From: Casuarius casuarius
Taxonomy: Eukaryota > Chordata > Aves > Casuariiformes > Casuariidae
Direction: 5' to 3'
Length of the DNA stretch: 64,000 bases
Assembly: GCA_003342895.1 (NCBI GenBank)
Contig: PTFA01000277.1
Span: 1,111,288 to 1,175,287 of the forward strand
Shown here in pieces: positions 38,246 to 51,080 of this stretch. Positions within the stretch are counted from its first letter, which is position 1, and each line of letters opens with the position of its first letter. Position numbers and translations under genes: made by a program. The notes under the pieces are model-generated. The model worked only from the letters and a program-made list of their open reading frames with translations. It was not told the DNA's origin and did not search any database.

Positions 38246-39747
38246 AACTATGCCATTTCATTGTTGATGAAAAATGTACCTCATCTTTTCTTTCAATACA
38301 ATTTAAAAATCTCTTCTTCTCACTGACCTTTCCGGAAGGCAAGGGTAATTCAAGTGATAATCTGAAGATGGAAGAAGGGATCTTAAATATCCTATTTTTC
38401 AAACTAAATGTTGTCTACTTGTCTCNCATTTGTAGTTGGAGAGCCTATTTTACAGAAGCAAGTGAGCCTTCCCGCTACCGCTAAATTAACTGAAGTTTGT
38501 TATTTCTGAGTACTGGCACATGACAGAACTGTTACATACTCTAGACAGGGCACAGCTGGGCTCTAAGACAGTGAAGTTACTGTAATTTAAGAGCAAATTT
38601 AACTGTCTCCAGTGCTATGTTTTGAAATTTTCATGAGAAGTCAAAGTATCATCAGGTCATCTCTGCTAATACTAAAGTACTGTTATCAGGGTTTCCAATT
38701 CAGAAGTCCTGCTGACTTCAGCTGAAGTTTGCATAAGAATTGATTGTGTACTTAAGAATTTGCCTGAGATGGTTTACACTTAAGATATTGGTACCATTGC
38801 TTTCATATGGTATGCGTTTATGAACTACACACTGAGTAAGGTAGATTTTGGCTCTCTTGGTTTGTGGAAGAGGGGCTCACATTTGAGATCAACACATTGC
38901 CTGAATATAGCTTTTGTTTCACAAAGTGTATGTTATACATACTGAATATTACATATATTGATTTCTGTCTCTTTCCTGTCAAATTATCCTGCATCTTCAG
39001 TCTTCTAGTAATGGGAAAGAGTGTTTGAAAAATTTTCATTTCAGATGAGTTTTTTCTGTACTTGTTTCAGTTCCTTGTGTGCTGTGTATTTTCTGGCTTT
39101 GTTCTTTCTATTTTGTGTGTTGGAAAGAAAAGCAAGGGGAGAAAATAAAATCTTCCATAGTGAACAATGTTTGTTCTTTGGTTTTGAACTGCTGCGAAGG
39201 ATTAAGGGAGATAGAGTGCTACCAGATCACAAGGCAAAATGGGGCTGTGGAGCACCAGAACAAAAACTCCCAGGAGATTCTGGGTCAAACTCAGGTTAAT
39301 ATCAAACTGACTCAGAATGAGCAATTTTTACGTGATTCAGTAAAACAAGAGAAAACTGCCTTGATAAGTCCAAATGCTTTTTAGTTTGAGGAAAAATATC
39401 CGTCTTTGAATAATTTTGTCATAGTTCAGAATGAAAGCAGATTCTGAAACAGCAGGATTCTCTCTTGGGTAGTAGTTCCAGCCTTGAACCAGGAGAGCCA
39501 ATCCTGATTCTGTGGGCAGGATTACTGTTGAAGTCGGTGGCAAGTTTTAACAACTACTCCTCCCAAGTCCTTCCTGGGGAAAGTTTCTTCTCTTTTGTTG
39601 TACTGTATCGCCATCCACAGCTTAAATACACCCCAAGCACCGTGTGATAAAAATTACAAACACATTTCTTTTATCTCATTAATCAAGTTTTAATCAATGT
39701 AACTGGGAATTTGCCAGAAATAAAAATGGTACATTTTATCCTTTTTA

Positions 39748-39789
39748 TGCTAACTGTGTTTTGTTTGTATGTGTTTGTTTTTTTAATAG
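39748..39789 (+). promoter_or_regulatory. CTNNA3: Branch point, polypyrimidine tract and 3' splice site of exon B
   Basis: TGCTAAC at 39748-39754 matches the vertebrate branch-site consensus, with the branch adenosine at 39753, 36 nt before the acceptor AG at 39788-39789. The interval is T/G-rich and ends in a run of seven Ts before AATAG. Distance and composition are those of an ordinary U2-type acceptor. The assignment is by consensus only. Confidence 0.7.
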
Positions 39790-39941
39790 TGATTCCGGAG
39801 TTTATTAGTCAAGTAAATATTGCATTGGAGAGCTTCAGCAACAACAAAATGCATCTGTTTGATGATAATCAGTTTGTGGATATTTCTAAGAAGGTCTATG
39901 ATACAATTCATAATATCAGATGCTCAGTCATGGTGATTCGG
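39790..39941 (+). CDS. CTNNA3: CTNNA3 (alpha-T-catenin) internal coding exon B, M-domain MIII part 2
   Basis: This is the next CTNNA3 exon. The acceptor TTTTTTTAATAG ends at 39789, and the donor GTAAGT starts at 39942. The 152 nt begin with TG, which completes a GTG valine with the last G of exon A, and continue IPEFISQVNIALESF to the end at SVMVIR, leaving in phase 0. Motifs are VIPEF across the junction, DDNQFVDISKKVYDTIH and NIRCSVM. In CTNNA1 and CTNNA2 the corresponding helix reads DIRKAVLMIR, so the cysteine form supports CTNNA3. The exon covers the last helices of MIII and stops just before the conserved TPEEL linker that leads to the actin-binding C-terminal domain. The exon for that linker is not visible before 64000. 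The GTAAGT donor matches the consensus well. Loss of this exon alone would shift the frame, since 152 is not a multiple of three. Confidence 0.95.
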
Positions 39942-40265
39942 GTAAGTTTTTGATTTGTTTGTTTAATACTCACAAGACAATTCAGGACATTAGAGCGTTT
40001 TCAGGAGAGCGTAGAACTGTATATGTCAAGTATGCCCCGAAGCTCATATCCAGATTGAACTGATTTGGGGGTTTTGGGTTACTTGGGATACACATGGTAA
40101 TAAGTCAAGGAGGCTGGAATACTGTTCTGTACAGAACAAAAGTACCATATCAGAATGTCTCAGAAAAATGTGCTTTGTTGTTTAAAAATATGTATGTCAG
40201 GTTAATAAGGATCTTGATTTACTTCATAAATGATCAACTACAAACCCACCTGTAATTGTTCTAAA

Positions 40266-40315
40266 ATATCTGGAATTTGGAAATACTGGAATATCTGGAA
40301 TACTTGAAATACTTG
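40266..40315. repeat. Degenerate tandem ATCTGGAATACT-type repeat
   Basis: Four imperfect units of the form AATAYYTGGAAT / AAATACTTG lie in tandem about 330 bp into the downstream intron. No function is apparent. Confidence 0.65.
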
Positions 40316-42865
40316 TGGATCTGCCCTTAATCTTATTCGGTGGAAGGTGGGGATAAAGAGTATATTCAGGTGATCCTGTTAAACTCTTGTTGAAGTTTTG
40401 TCAGCTCCAAGCTAGAAGACTTGACAACCTGATTTCTTTCAATATGATTGAATCCACCTACTTACAAAATAACGGATTATCCTAGTGCTTATCCAGTAGT
40501 TCGTGAAAAGGCTTCAGAAAAGCATATTTTTAAAATTTGAAACAGAATTTTGTCTGATGCAGAACTTCCCCCAAATATCTTTGATCCACAAATCCCATTT
40601 CAAATGATGCAGGATAACCACTGAGCCTTAGTATCTTTATGTTCGGTAAGTTTTTTAGGAATAAAATTAAACATTAATGAAAGTGTTTATGTATTTTCAA
40701 AGAAAGACTGTCTTCTGCAGCAGGGTAGAAACTGAGAAACAGATTTTTCTTTCTTTTAACTATAAACATATACTGCAGGCTAATACTGAAATTTTGGGTG
40801 AGTTTCTGTTGTGATGTGTAAGTTAAACAGTTTCAGTAGGAATTCAAATGTGCAAAATCTTTAGAACGTCCAGCCCTTACTGCTATTGTCAGTTGTGAAA
40901 TTTCTTATATACTGAAGAGAAATCCTGAAACACTGTTGTATGGTACAGTGCGCTTTCACTTCACCTACAAGTGAAGTTAGTTTGTCTTAAATGGTTCTAT
41001 CTTGGAGTGATTGTCAATATGTGCTTTTATATGGTGGCCATTAAAAATCAGATAATGATTTACGATACCTGGAGAGTTCACTAAAGCCTGGCCTGCTTGT
41101 CTTGTTCAGCACCTACGCAAGCAAGGTTCAACTAATACTGTCCAATTTCNTTGCAGTTGCCTGAAAGAGTTAAAACACTTGCCGATTTGCAATCCTGCAG
41201 CATTTTTTCTTTTTCTTTATTTCTATCCAATTTAGGAGTTTTCCTAATCCTATTTGAATTACATTCAACTTCTATCATATGTATTCAAGGAGTCTTCATA
41301 TGTCTGCTTGCTTTCTGTTTGAGCCTGTCACATTTGACTAGTTGTCTTCTGTTAGAGCCTCTCCCAAATGTTTTCTTTTTCTTGCCATCCGGTCTTGGTG
41401 AGATTCCATTTACAGACCCCACAAAATGTGATGTGCCTATAGTCTGGATGAAAGCATTATCTCCATTTGCTGCCTCCTAAACTGTGTACCTGTTGAAAGG
41501 TGTCCAAGTTGGAGACATTTCTGTTCAAAAAGGCCTCTTTGATGATGCATTTTGACAACCATATACTTCAAAGGAGATAAATTCTCTGGTAATCAGGAAA
41601 CTATAAAACTTGTTTCTGTACATCTCAGGAAAAACAGTTTTTGAGCAGATGCTTTCCAGGATAAAACAGGAAAAGTCAGTATCTGGTGGGAAAATCATGT
41701 TTACGTGATGAGACCCACGGCCAGTGNTATGTATTGCATTAATAGAGAAGGTTTGAACGCTGCTCTGTTCTCTGTAGGGGAGCAGTCAGTTTCAGGAACA
41801 GTAAATCAGAGCAGATTCAATTGGCTACAGTTTGCTTCCTTCACATTTTCAGTATTCTGATGGGTGATCTCAGCTACTCCATATGGTTAGACTGTGAATG
41901 CAGATGTTATTTGATGGCTTCAGTGTTACCTGCTAGGAATGGGAGTAATTCTTAGATGAACTGTTATGCCTCAGACACAAGAAAAAGAGTGTCAGGCCTT
42001 TTATTTGCAAGCTGGATGGCCTACCAGTGGCTGGTTCCACAGATAGGAAAGTCATTTTCTTTTCCTCCAGTGAATTCCAAGGGTCCTACTCGGGGAAAGC
42101 CAAGTGCCAGCGTAGGTAAGTGGCTTTGATACGAGGATCTTTGTCAATTAGAAGTTTCTGGACTCTGCCCCTCCTTCTTATTTGTTAAAGCAGAGCTGTG
42201 CTTATCCCAGTCTCAAGATGCCCCTCTTCACAGGGTTGTACTGGTTGCTTCTGTTCCTCTGCTTCATAGAAGATTCTTATCCATAGTAGGAGAAGTTCAT
42301 GTGAGATGGATTTATCTGGCAAAACACAACATACTGAGGCTGATACTCTTGTTAGGTCTTTCTGATCTGTTCCCGTTTCAGCGAACATTGGCTTAGAGTC
42401 TTGGTTAGGACATCTGACCCTTTCCTACATCAGTTAAACTTCAGTTAATACCCACATTGTTCGTCCCACCTTCCCTTAGTGAGCGACTCTCATTTTTTAA
42501 AGAACATTAAAAAGTTGTTTCTACCTGTTCCTCAGTGAGATCTGAATCTTCCATATGTCTGGCCCTCTTGAGCTTGAAGCCCAGATGATCGGATCATGAC
42601 TGAACCTTCATTTTTATCAAAATTTCTCTTTTTTGGTAAATACCCTGGGAAATACACTGAGGAACATAACAAAGCTTCGGTCAGTCTGTGTGAAGATGCT
42701 GACACTTCTCTGCAGGAAACTGAGTATATATTCTTACAGCCGTCTGTGATATGCATAAGTAAATGGACAGTCACTCAAAACAAAAAGGAGAGGTTGCATC
42801 CCTTGTATTTCTTTGTGAAGTGTGAGGGGAAGATACTGTCATCTGAAGAGACTGAACAAACACGT

Positions 42866-42914
42866 AGTACAGAGTAAGTGCACTGTGTGAGTGTACTGTG
42901 TAAGTGCATAGTAC
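42866..42914. repeat. Imperfect tandem AGTGYACTGTGT repeat
   Basis: Repeated GTAAGTGCACTGTGTGA / GTGTACTGTGTAAGTGCATAG units, bounded by AGTAC on both sides. A local duplication, with three GTAAGT-like words by chance. Confidence 0.65.
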
Positions 42915-45059
42915 ATCTCTCAGTTGGTAAGTCACTGCGTGACACTTAAACGGTCAATATTAATATGAAGATTCCTACCTGTGGCATCTACTTCTCCTTT
43001 GCCAGTGCAATCTGACAAGGCAAGGAAAAAACAAGTATCAGAAGTTAACTTGTGGCTGTGCCTGAAGCTGTGGCTACCAAAGAGCAGATACACCTCCTTC
43101 TGAGAAGTCAAGAAGGTATGACCAATAGCCTGCCTCCACCTATACTGACATTCCTGTTATCCTGAACAACGTATGTGTTGTTAGAATGCATTAGAAATTA
43201 ACGTGGCTTGAAGTATATTCAGCTGTATTTGAATGTACATCAGCAGTCCAGCAATCGCAGAGTCCTGACAGTAGATCAAGAGATCCAAAAAAGTTTAATT
43301 TGTTAAAAAGGACATGTGCAGCTTTCTACTTAATGAATACCATTTTTCAGAGACTGACATGAGAGGGGTTTTTTTGATGTTTGGTGAAATGATAGTAAGC
43401 TACTCCATCATCCCCTAGAGATACTGACTGTCAGCACAGAGAGAGAGCTGAGAAAACCCTGGCATTCATTTTTTGAGCAAGGATGTTTTTGCATTCCTAA
43501 TTAGATACATTCCAGACATTGCCAGTTTCATTTCAGTTTGCCTATGAAGCTTAACAAATCTGATGGTTGTTCAGACGTATGGTGTCCCCACAGCAGCCCA
43601 GACAAGGAAATAAAAGCATTCTGTAGTCAGCTACTATAGGAGCTTACATATATAGTTCCAAAGAACAGTGTGCTGCTGATTACAGGGGATTTCAAGACTG
43701 AATCAAGGAAAGAAATTGTTGATCAAAATGTAATTGAGAAATGAGAAATGAACGAGGACACTGATACATGGGAGGATTTTCCAACATCAAAATAAAAGCA
43801 GAAGCTTTCCAGATCAGTTCCTCAGGAAGCATTTCAAACATGTAATTATACAGAGAATGTTTTTAAAAATATTCTAACTGTAAAATGCTGCCAAATACTA
43901 TTAATGCAAATTATAGGAAATGTCTTTCAAAGTTCAAGTTTTTCCATAGATATGTAAAACATTTCATTCCGGGTTTTACAGGTATAATGTGAATAGCACT
44001 TTATAGAGAAACTATTTACTGGTCAATGTGCCGCATTGATGAACGATAATGAAAATGTCCCTGGAGCTGCAGGGTGCCTCCCTTAAGATGCCTTCCATTG
44101 TTACACTTGCAAAGATTCATTCATCCATTGGTAGCTGTTTGTTTGAAGTCGTCAGGTATCTGATCCAGAGGACATAGCTGCATATGTTTCTTAGAGTTCA
44201 CATTCCTGATTCCTTCTTTTGACTCTTTCAGCATCTGATTTTAGTTAAATTGTAGGGGCTTTGAGAGCTTGATTTTGCACAGGAGCATTTGGGGCATTAT
44301 TTGGATAATAATCAAAGTGTGGCTCTTACGAAAATAGATTGGAGTAGGTATTGGAATTTAAGACAAGAATTTTGCTATGTGGAATATATGGAAAAGTCAA
44401 AGAAAACAGGCTGACAATTTTTGAAACATTAATAATTAAAGGCAGGGTAATGTTAAGATGTGCTAGAACTTTTTAAAAATGGTGCTTCTGTTTGAAAGTG
44501 CAGTTTGCTGAAGAGTGTGAGACAGCTGGGTTGAAGCAGCAGCTAATAATATTCTATTAGGATATTAAACACAATGGAGAGTGGTAGTGGCTTCAAATGA
44601 ATAATAACTACCAATTGTTGAAGCAGTAATAAAGTCATCCTAACAGGAACACCAAGAAAAGGGGAAAAGAATTCAAGTCTAGGTTTCATGGAATTCTTTG
44701 TTTTTATTGGAGGAGTAAACAGGTGAGCTGCTATGAGTTTTCCAAAGAAGAAGAGGGCAAAATGCTCATCTGCTGTGTTCAGACCGTTTTTAGTAATCTG
44801 TGTTCATGGAAGCAGTGAACGAGGAACCTGCATTCCTTGATTTTATGAGAGGTGGAAATTTTTTTTTTCATGATTGCTGTTAGTGTATGATATGATATTT
44901 CCTTTGTTTTGACACATTTCTTAAAAATCCTTTCTATTGGATGTGTATTCCATGTGTTACTTCTTTCAGAATTCGGCATGGAGATTACTTATGCCCTTTC
45001 GAGTTTACTGTGTTAGATCTTGGAATATTTATTTCTTTTGGAAGTTGTGCCTTTATTTC

Positions 45060-45470
45060 CATGTGTTTATTTCCATTAAGCAGGCTGTCTTTGTGCCACA
45101 TCTACACCATATTTGTTTTTCCTCTGAGAAGCGAGGCAAAGCATTCATTTTGCTTTTTTATCATACCTAGTTTCTTTTGTTTCATCTTGATCCTCACTAC
45201 ATCCCCATTTCATTCCTTACCATCTTTTTATTCCTTTAGCTAATCAGTATTTTACTGTGGGTTTTAGTATCCTGTGCAAAATCTAATTCAGTTTAGCTAC
45301 ACCTTCAGTTCCCTACAACATAGCTGATGATCCTGTGTAGTCTTTTTTTCAATGTTTTGGCTTACTCAAAATACCCTTAAGATGGGCTCCCTTTTTCTCC
45401 TTCCTCTTGTTAACAAATTTTGGGTAGTTTTTCCACTTCTATTTTAGAGAAATGAAGAGTTCATCCATAC
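45060..45470 (-). mobile_element. Ancient CR1-like LINE relic, linker upstream of reverse transcriptase
   Basis: Minus-strand translation in broken frames gives KNYPKFVNKRKEKKGAHL (about 45430-45370), which aligns with the CR1 ORF2 segment of the type KKTFYKYIxxKRKxKxxVGPL. Further along it gives NECFASLLRGKTN (about 45145-45105), which aligns with LNAFFASVFTGKTS. Both are in the correct order, with extra sequence between them. Stops and frameshifts are frequent, and DNA-level similarity is weak, so this is an old insertion. The borders are uncertain. The identification rests on recalled CR1 consensus blocks. Confidence 0.55.
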
Positions 45471-47396
45471 TGAGTTTGTTAGCTCTTCAGTCCACCTCAT
45501 TTCTCACAGTGAGAGACATCACAGCAGATTTCTTTTTCTTGTATCTAGCCGAGTTACAGGAACTTTCAGGGCATGGACTTCTCAGGAAGGCAGCAAGTCG
45601 TGAAAGCCTTGCTATTAGGCTGTTTCTCTTTCAGCCATTAATGGGTGTCTGTTTTAAATTGTACCTTTGCTTTTATTAATAACGGAGTTATCCTACATAC
45701 AGCATTTTCTAACTGGTTTTACTTCTTTAGCAAGGATGAGTTAGATCCTGTCAGCTGCAGGCAATGGCACGTATGAATTGAACCTATACTTAAAACCTAG
45801 AGAAAACAAAACAAAGCAGAGAAGCTATTAAGAACAAGACATTTACTGCAGTCTTGCATTCGTTTGCTTTTCCAAGAGAGCCCTGGGACCTCATAGGGAG
45901 AAAAGACAAAGAGGAGTTCTTGTTGTCTAAAAAAAACTTCATTATTTGTCTAAAATTTATGGATGATGTTAACCCATTGCAAATATGTCTCAAGTAGTTT
46001 GTTAAACAAATGTGTTTTCCTTGCTTTTATATCCTACAGCAAATGCACAAGAGGAGGAATTTCTGCAGCAGTACTTAGCAACGTAGTTGGACCTGTAACT
46101 CAGATAACCTTCTTGCCATTTCTGACCTAAGGTCAGAGCTGACCTGTCCTTCCCTCAACTCCTTGTCAACTGTCCTGGCTGAAAGCTGGAACTTCTGGTA
46201 TATTTTTGCATGTGCTCCCTTACAAACGAGGCTTCTGATATAAACAGNAGTACTTGTCACATTGTAGTCTTTTTCTACCAGGAGAGGATTTTCCTTCCTT
46301 GTTATCTAAGAGCAAATATGCAGAATGTCCCATGCCCTGTGCCATTCTTGCTTATTTTGTCAGTCCTGTCATCCAAAGATTGGTATGTGTAGATGAGATG
46401 TGACTGAAGGAGGATACAGTATCTGATGTCCTTTAAGAAGGAGCTCAGAAGAAGTGCCTGTTTTCTGTTGATGACTGTTTTAATACAGAGACTTCAATCT
46501 AGCAAAGAGGGCTTCCTCAGCATTATTTAACTTCTCTTTTAAGGCTTGATCGATCTGTTGAGCTTGCCAGGGGGATTATTCTGATTAGTGAAAGACAATA
46601 TTTGTGGAAATGTTTGAAGTCAGGGTCATTCCCCTCTCACAATTATGTACAGTCATGAAAGTGAACTCTCACAGTTACAGCCTGTCCACTGCGCTTTTCA
46701 GCACATTGGTTAAATGCACAGAAGAGGACTCCATGAGTCCTGAAGAGATCTCCATGCGATCTGAAGTTTCAGATGCAGCTGTGTGGCCCCATCCCCAAAC
46801 TTCATTCTCTCTTATCTACCTTGTGCACTTCCTAAATATGCAACCAGGCAGTTTCACAGACTCACAGAATCTGTATAAATGACCACCAGCATTGCACTGC
46901 TTTGTTTTGGGACTGTTTGCCAGAGTTTGAGCAACCATGAGTAACACATCTACTTTGAGCATATTCAAAACATAACTAGGTCTTCCATAAATTACAAGCC
47001 ATTGAGCTCTTATCATCATCACGATCTCCAGTGCTGATACGGACTTTTACAAATTGATTTTTCAATATCTACTTAAAATAGTGTTTGAGTTCCACTGCCC
47101 CAGAGTTCAGATTAGAAGTATGTAGTGCAGAATTGACAATGTATTCACCTAAGAAAAGAAAAGGCTAGTCACCTTTTCCATGCCTGTGTGTTTCATAAAT
47201 TAATCTTGAATCCTTTCCTTATGTACTGGGAAAGAACTGAGGCAGAATTGTGACAGTTACACTTTCTGTGCTCTTGGAGGGAGTCTAAATATTAAGTGTA
47301 TGCATTATTCCAAAAAGTGGTACTCTGGAAAGCTGTCTAATTACAGTGCACTGTAAATGCACATGCCAAGAGGGAATGAGACATGCATAGCACATT

Positions 47397-47434
47397 AAAA
47401 AAAAAAAAAAGAGAGAGAGAGAGAGAAAGAAAAT
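47397..47434. repeat. A14-(GA)9 purine tract
   Basis: Fourteen As followed by about nine GA units and then AAAGAAAA. A homopurine mirror-type tract that could adopt triplex DNA. Confidence 0.85.
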
Positions 47435-50063
47435 AGGGACTACTGTTTTAAAACAATAAATCAGTATGTTTCACAAATCAAAATAGCAAGCTCTTACTCC
47501 AGTTTGCAGAAAAAAAATCTCACATACCCAGTATAAGAATAGCATGAGAGAAAACAGGTATTGATAGCAACAACTGCAGAGTTACATCTGAATGGTTTAT
47601 GTCCTCTACTGTGTTTTTGGGAGTGTGTGCAACCAGCACATTACAACATCAGGGTGTACTTCAGAATCATTAGACTTAATCACGGAAAACTTGTTAAGTC
47701 ATTTGGTAGTATGGATTGCAGAATTGCTACAGTGCAGAATGCAGAAAAAAATGGAATTGCTGTGATGCGAGATTTTCTGCTGCTCTGCTCATTTTAGCTT
47801 TAGAGGTGTCCTGTGAGGGGGAATGAATTGTGGCCTTGTTTGCTTTTCTAGCTTGTACACGTGCAGTCTGAGAAGTTCTTTTCTGAAAGTCTTCCCTTCT
47901 CTTGCTGTCTGACTTTTTTAGTCCACACTCCTCTCCCCTAGAAGCAGGATGGATGCATAACTAGTGGATTATGAAATAAGTGTACTAGGTGATTAACTTA
48001 CAGGGCAGGTGATTTTTATTGGTAGTTTAACACTGTTTTGAGCTTTTGTTGGTCCTGTTCATCCTAACCAGAAAAGACTTAATAATCAGGGATTCAGCAG
48101 TTCCAGCACTTTGAGAGCTCCTATCTCATGTGTCTGGGATTTCCAACTAATTTTACAGAAAGAGCCTCTGAGAGCTGAATTTAATTTTCTGGTGTGTATG
48201 GTTGTGTGTTTGTTTTTTAAACCTCAAGACTTGCTTTTCATATTACAAAAGCAAAAAAAGACATATTTTCTCTCTTTTTCCAATCAGTTTGGTATTGTTT
48301 AAATTCTGAATTGTACTCTTGATCTGGTTTGTGTTTAGCCTGTTCAACTATTGCCCATTCATCTAAAAGCAAAATATATTGAATTATGTTTACTGTCAGC
48401 ATTTTGTCCACTGAGTTTCACAGAAAATGGAGTAATATTTAGTTGCCAAATTGCTCTGTAATGTACAGTGAACTGAGTAAGGCAAAGAAAGTGGTAATTG
48501 CCAGATAAATTTAAGGCCAGACAGACACCTGTTCCTTTTGCAGGTTTATCCCCTGAGTCACGTAAAAAGCGTTACTGGGAAATGTTATATTTGTGCTGCA
48601 GAAACCAAGTAAGAGGTGACTTAAAAATGTTTAGTGCCATGATGAGATAGGCACACTTGCAAGTAAAAGCCTCTGGCACTTCGTTCTCCCTGACATATAA
48701 TTTGGCTCCTTGGCATCTCAAGTCAGGATCACCAACAGGTGTTGGAGATGCCATTATGGGGAAAACCATCTCCAAAGAGCAATCCTGCACATGTTCAATT
48801 TCATACCTTAATTTGTCTTCATACGTGTTTTCTCAAAATGTCTATATTCGTGCCCCTCAGTATACCTGGGGAGTCATCTCATCTTGTAGAAATACTCGTT
48901 TATATTTACATCTGTATTAGGATCATTAACGCAGTCATTATTATGACTCAGCCTTGCAGCTGTCTTATCACATAATCCATACCACCACAATTTGCATACA
49001 TTACAATTTAACATGCTATCATGTTTTTGAATGCTAATCTCTATTTAGTACCAGGTCAGTTTGTGTTCACAAATAAATGAAGTTGTTTACTGTTTTCTGG
49101 CAAACAAATACATATATCATTTTGCATGTATTTCATTTTTATGTACTGTATGGCAAACTCTGAAGAGTCTGATTTCCTGCCAGTTTCATTAGTTTAAGAT
49201 CTTTACTATAGCCAACAAATCAGGTGACCATTCTGATTCTCTGTGTAATGGTATACTTATTTTTGTTACTGAGTAGATAGAGCAAAAAGATGCTTAGCAA
49301 TGGTTTCCTGAAAATCACATCTTGTCTTCTTCCTGGACATATGGGCAAATTGCTACCCTGAACAATGTCTGTAGTGTACGGAAGTGTTACAGTTGCCTTA
49401 ATGAGTAACTGTTCTGAACAGTTGAGGTACTTTCCAAAATTGTTAACACTTTGCTTTTTAGTAGAAAAATAGATTAAATTATTGATTTTAAAAAAGAAAA
49501 GGTGATGTGTTCTCATACCAGGTAGGAGGAGGGAGACAGGAGAGCAAAAAGCTGATGCTTACCCTTTTTATCTCAGACATCAGAATGGAAGCCAAAGCAC
49601 AGATATATTGTTATTTCACCCAGGGAGGGTGGCGCTTCTCCTCCCATGTCTTCAGGTCCCCTTTCCTTAGACGATTGAGAGTCAGCAGGGTAGTTAGAGA
49701 ATGACAGATATTTTTGGACAACAAAGAACAGAAGCTATCTGGTTTTTGTACTTCTACACTACTGCCCCTTCAAACTACAGAATTTTGACCTTGTGGCTCA
49801 TTGTACATCTTTCCCACCGCTGCCTCAGTGCATCTGTGCTGCAGCCATTTGCACGGTTTTGCTGTCTCCTGCTTTCACGAACGGAAAGGAACGATACTCT
49901 TGTTTGTGCTGCAATAGGAATTCAGAGTTGTATTTAGGTCCCCCTTATTTCATTCACTCACAAGGAAAAATTACACCCATCTATTTGGTTTTTGGTACTT
50001 TAAAAGTTAGAATATAATCATTGTAAAAATGTCAGAAAATAATTTAAGCTCAATTTTAGTTTG

Positions 50064-50084
50064 AAAAAAAAAAAAAAGAAAAAA
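50064..50084. repeat. Poly(A) tract with one G
   Basis: A14, G, then A6; a plain low-complexity tract. Confidence 0.8.
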
Positions 50085-50849
50085 GTTTGAGTGGGAGTAG
50101 TGTTCACTTTCAGTCTTTTTCATCCTGGACACTCACTCTCTCTTTTTTTCTGAGAGCTTTCTAGTTTTAGATTCTGTGTTCTCTTTTACATAGAAGATGA
50201 ACAGTGAGCTAGGAAAGCAAACTCCTTCCCCCCTATTCTGCCAAACGTCCAATCCCCAAATTTTCCTACTTCTTTATAACAATTGCCAATTTCTCTGTCT
50301 TATAAATGAGGGAGTTGGATTTTTTTGTTTTGGGTTTTTTTTTTTGTTTGGTTGGTTTTTTTGGCTTGAGCTGCTGGCCTGAGATGTTGGTGACGTACTA
50401 CGTTATTTCTGTAAAGAGTAGGTCATCCTATAGTGTAGGAGTTTGAAAAGCAGATGCTGCCTTCTGAGCAAGAATACATAGAATTTTCTTACTGTTTTAT
50501 GTATACGTTGTCTTCATTTTTCTCTCAGGAATGGGCTCTTTCTCTAAATGGATGCATTAGTGCGTGAGAAAGCATTTGATGCTATCAGTGTATATCTTGC
50601 CAACATTATCCATACAGGTCTGATTGTGAAGATTTTCTTTCCTCTGAAAAGCAGTACCTCACAAGCAGTGTTGCTTGGTTTTAGTCTGTCAGTCTGTCGT
50701 TATTGTCGTGGTCCCTGCTGAGGTCAGAAAGAAGTATCTTCCGCCTCAGAGTCCAAAACTATAGTCCGTGGACTTTTTCCTCAAATTTTAGGAAGTGGTC
50801 ATAGAAGGAATGTCTGGCCTTGACGGAGTCTCACTGAGACTCGTCGCCA

Positions 50850-51080
50850 ACATTTGCTTTTTCTGTTGCTGTCATATTCCCATCCTTACCTTTTCCTTAC
50901 CCCGTCTCTTCTTTCTGTCTTCATTCTCCTTAAGAGTCTTTCATCTGTTCTCCTTCCCAGTCCCTTCATTTGCCCTCATTCTTTGATCTCATGCCCACTG
51001 ATGCAGTCCTTTCCCTTTCTTGTACTCACTGTCACTCCAGAGCTGTGCCCTATACAATCTAAGCATCCTTTATTGTGCCT
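50850..51080 (+). other. Pyrimidine-biased intronic stretch
   Basis: Over about 230 bp the + strand is mostly C and T, with repeated CTTCC/CCCTT words and few purine runs. It creates leucine/serine-rich chance frames. It might be an old antisense LINE segment, but no CR1 block could be recognised in translation. Confidence 0.4.

Larger units (their letters stand above)
16525..39789 (+). other. CTNNA3: Complete CTNNA3 intron between exons A and B (23,265 bp)
   Basis: This is a U2-type GTAAGT...AG intron in phase 1. It contains a CR1 fragment at 34992-35338, a T8G12 run at 19304, a purine-biased tract at about 19380-19830, a direct and inverted repeat at 26739-26821, a CpG-rich hairpin at 33996, a CpG-dense microsatellite at 38191 and several homopolymers. 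A relatively GC-richer block at about 27420-28060 could be an old LTR or unique sequence; I could not identify it. No nested gene was seen. The longest frames (for example minus strand 19418-19840 and 37614-38018) have skewed composition and no motif. Confidence 0.85.

Noticed and set aside
38188..38484. Arg/Ser-rich frame resembling an RS domain
   Set aside because: It is the CG/CT microsatellite translated; nothing coding-like follows.
41151..41200. An acceptor-like CNTTGCAG followed by a LPERVKTLADLQ-like peptide, recalling the alpha-catenin stretch QLPxxxKxKIAEQV
   Set aside because: Similarity ends after a few residues, the expected preceding TPEEL-type exon is absent, and the frame runs into a hydrophobic chance sequence with no donor at a fitting place.
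46075..46260. Minus-strand frame with a coding-like Arg/Glu/Leu-rich C-terminus
   Set aside because: Only 61 codons with an ambiguous codon, no recognised family, and no supporting splice sites.
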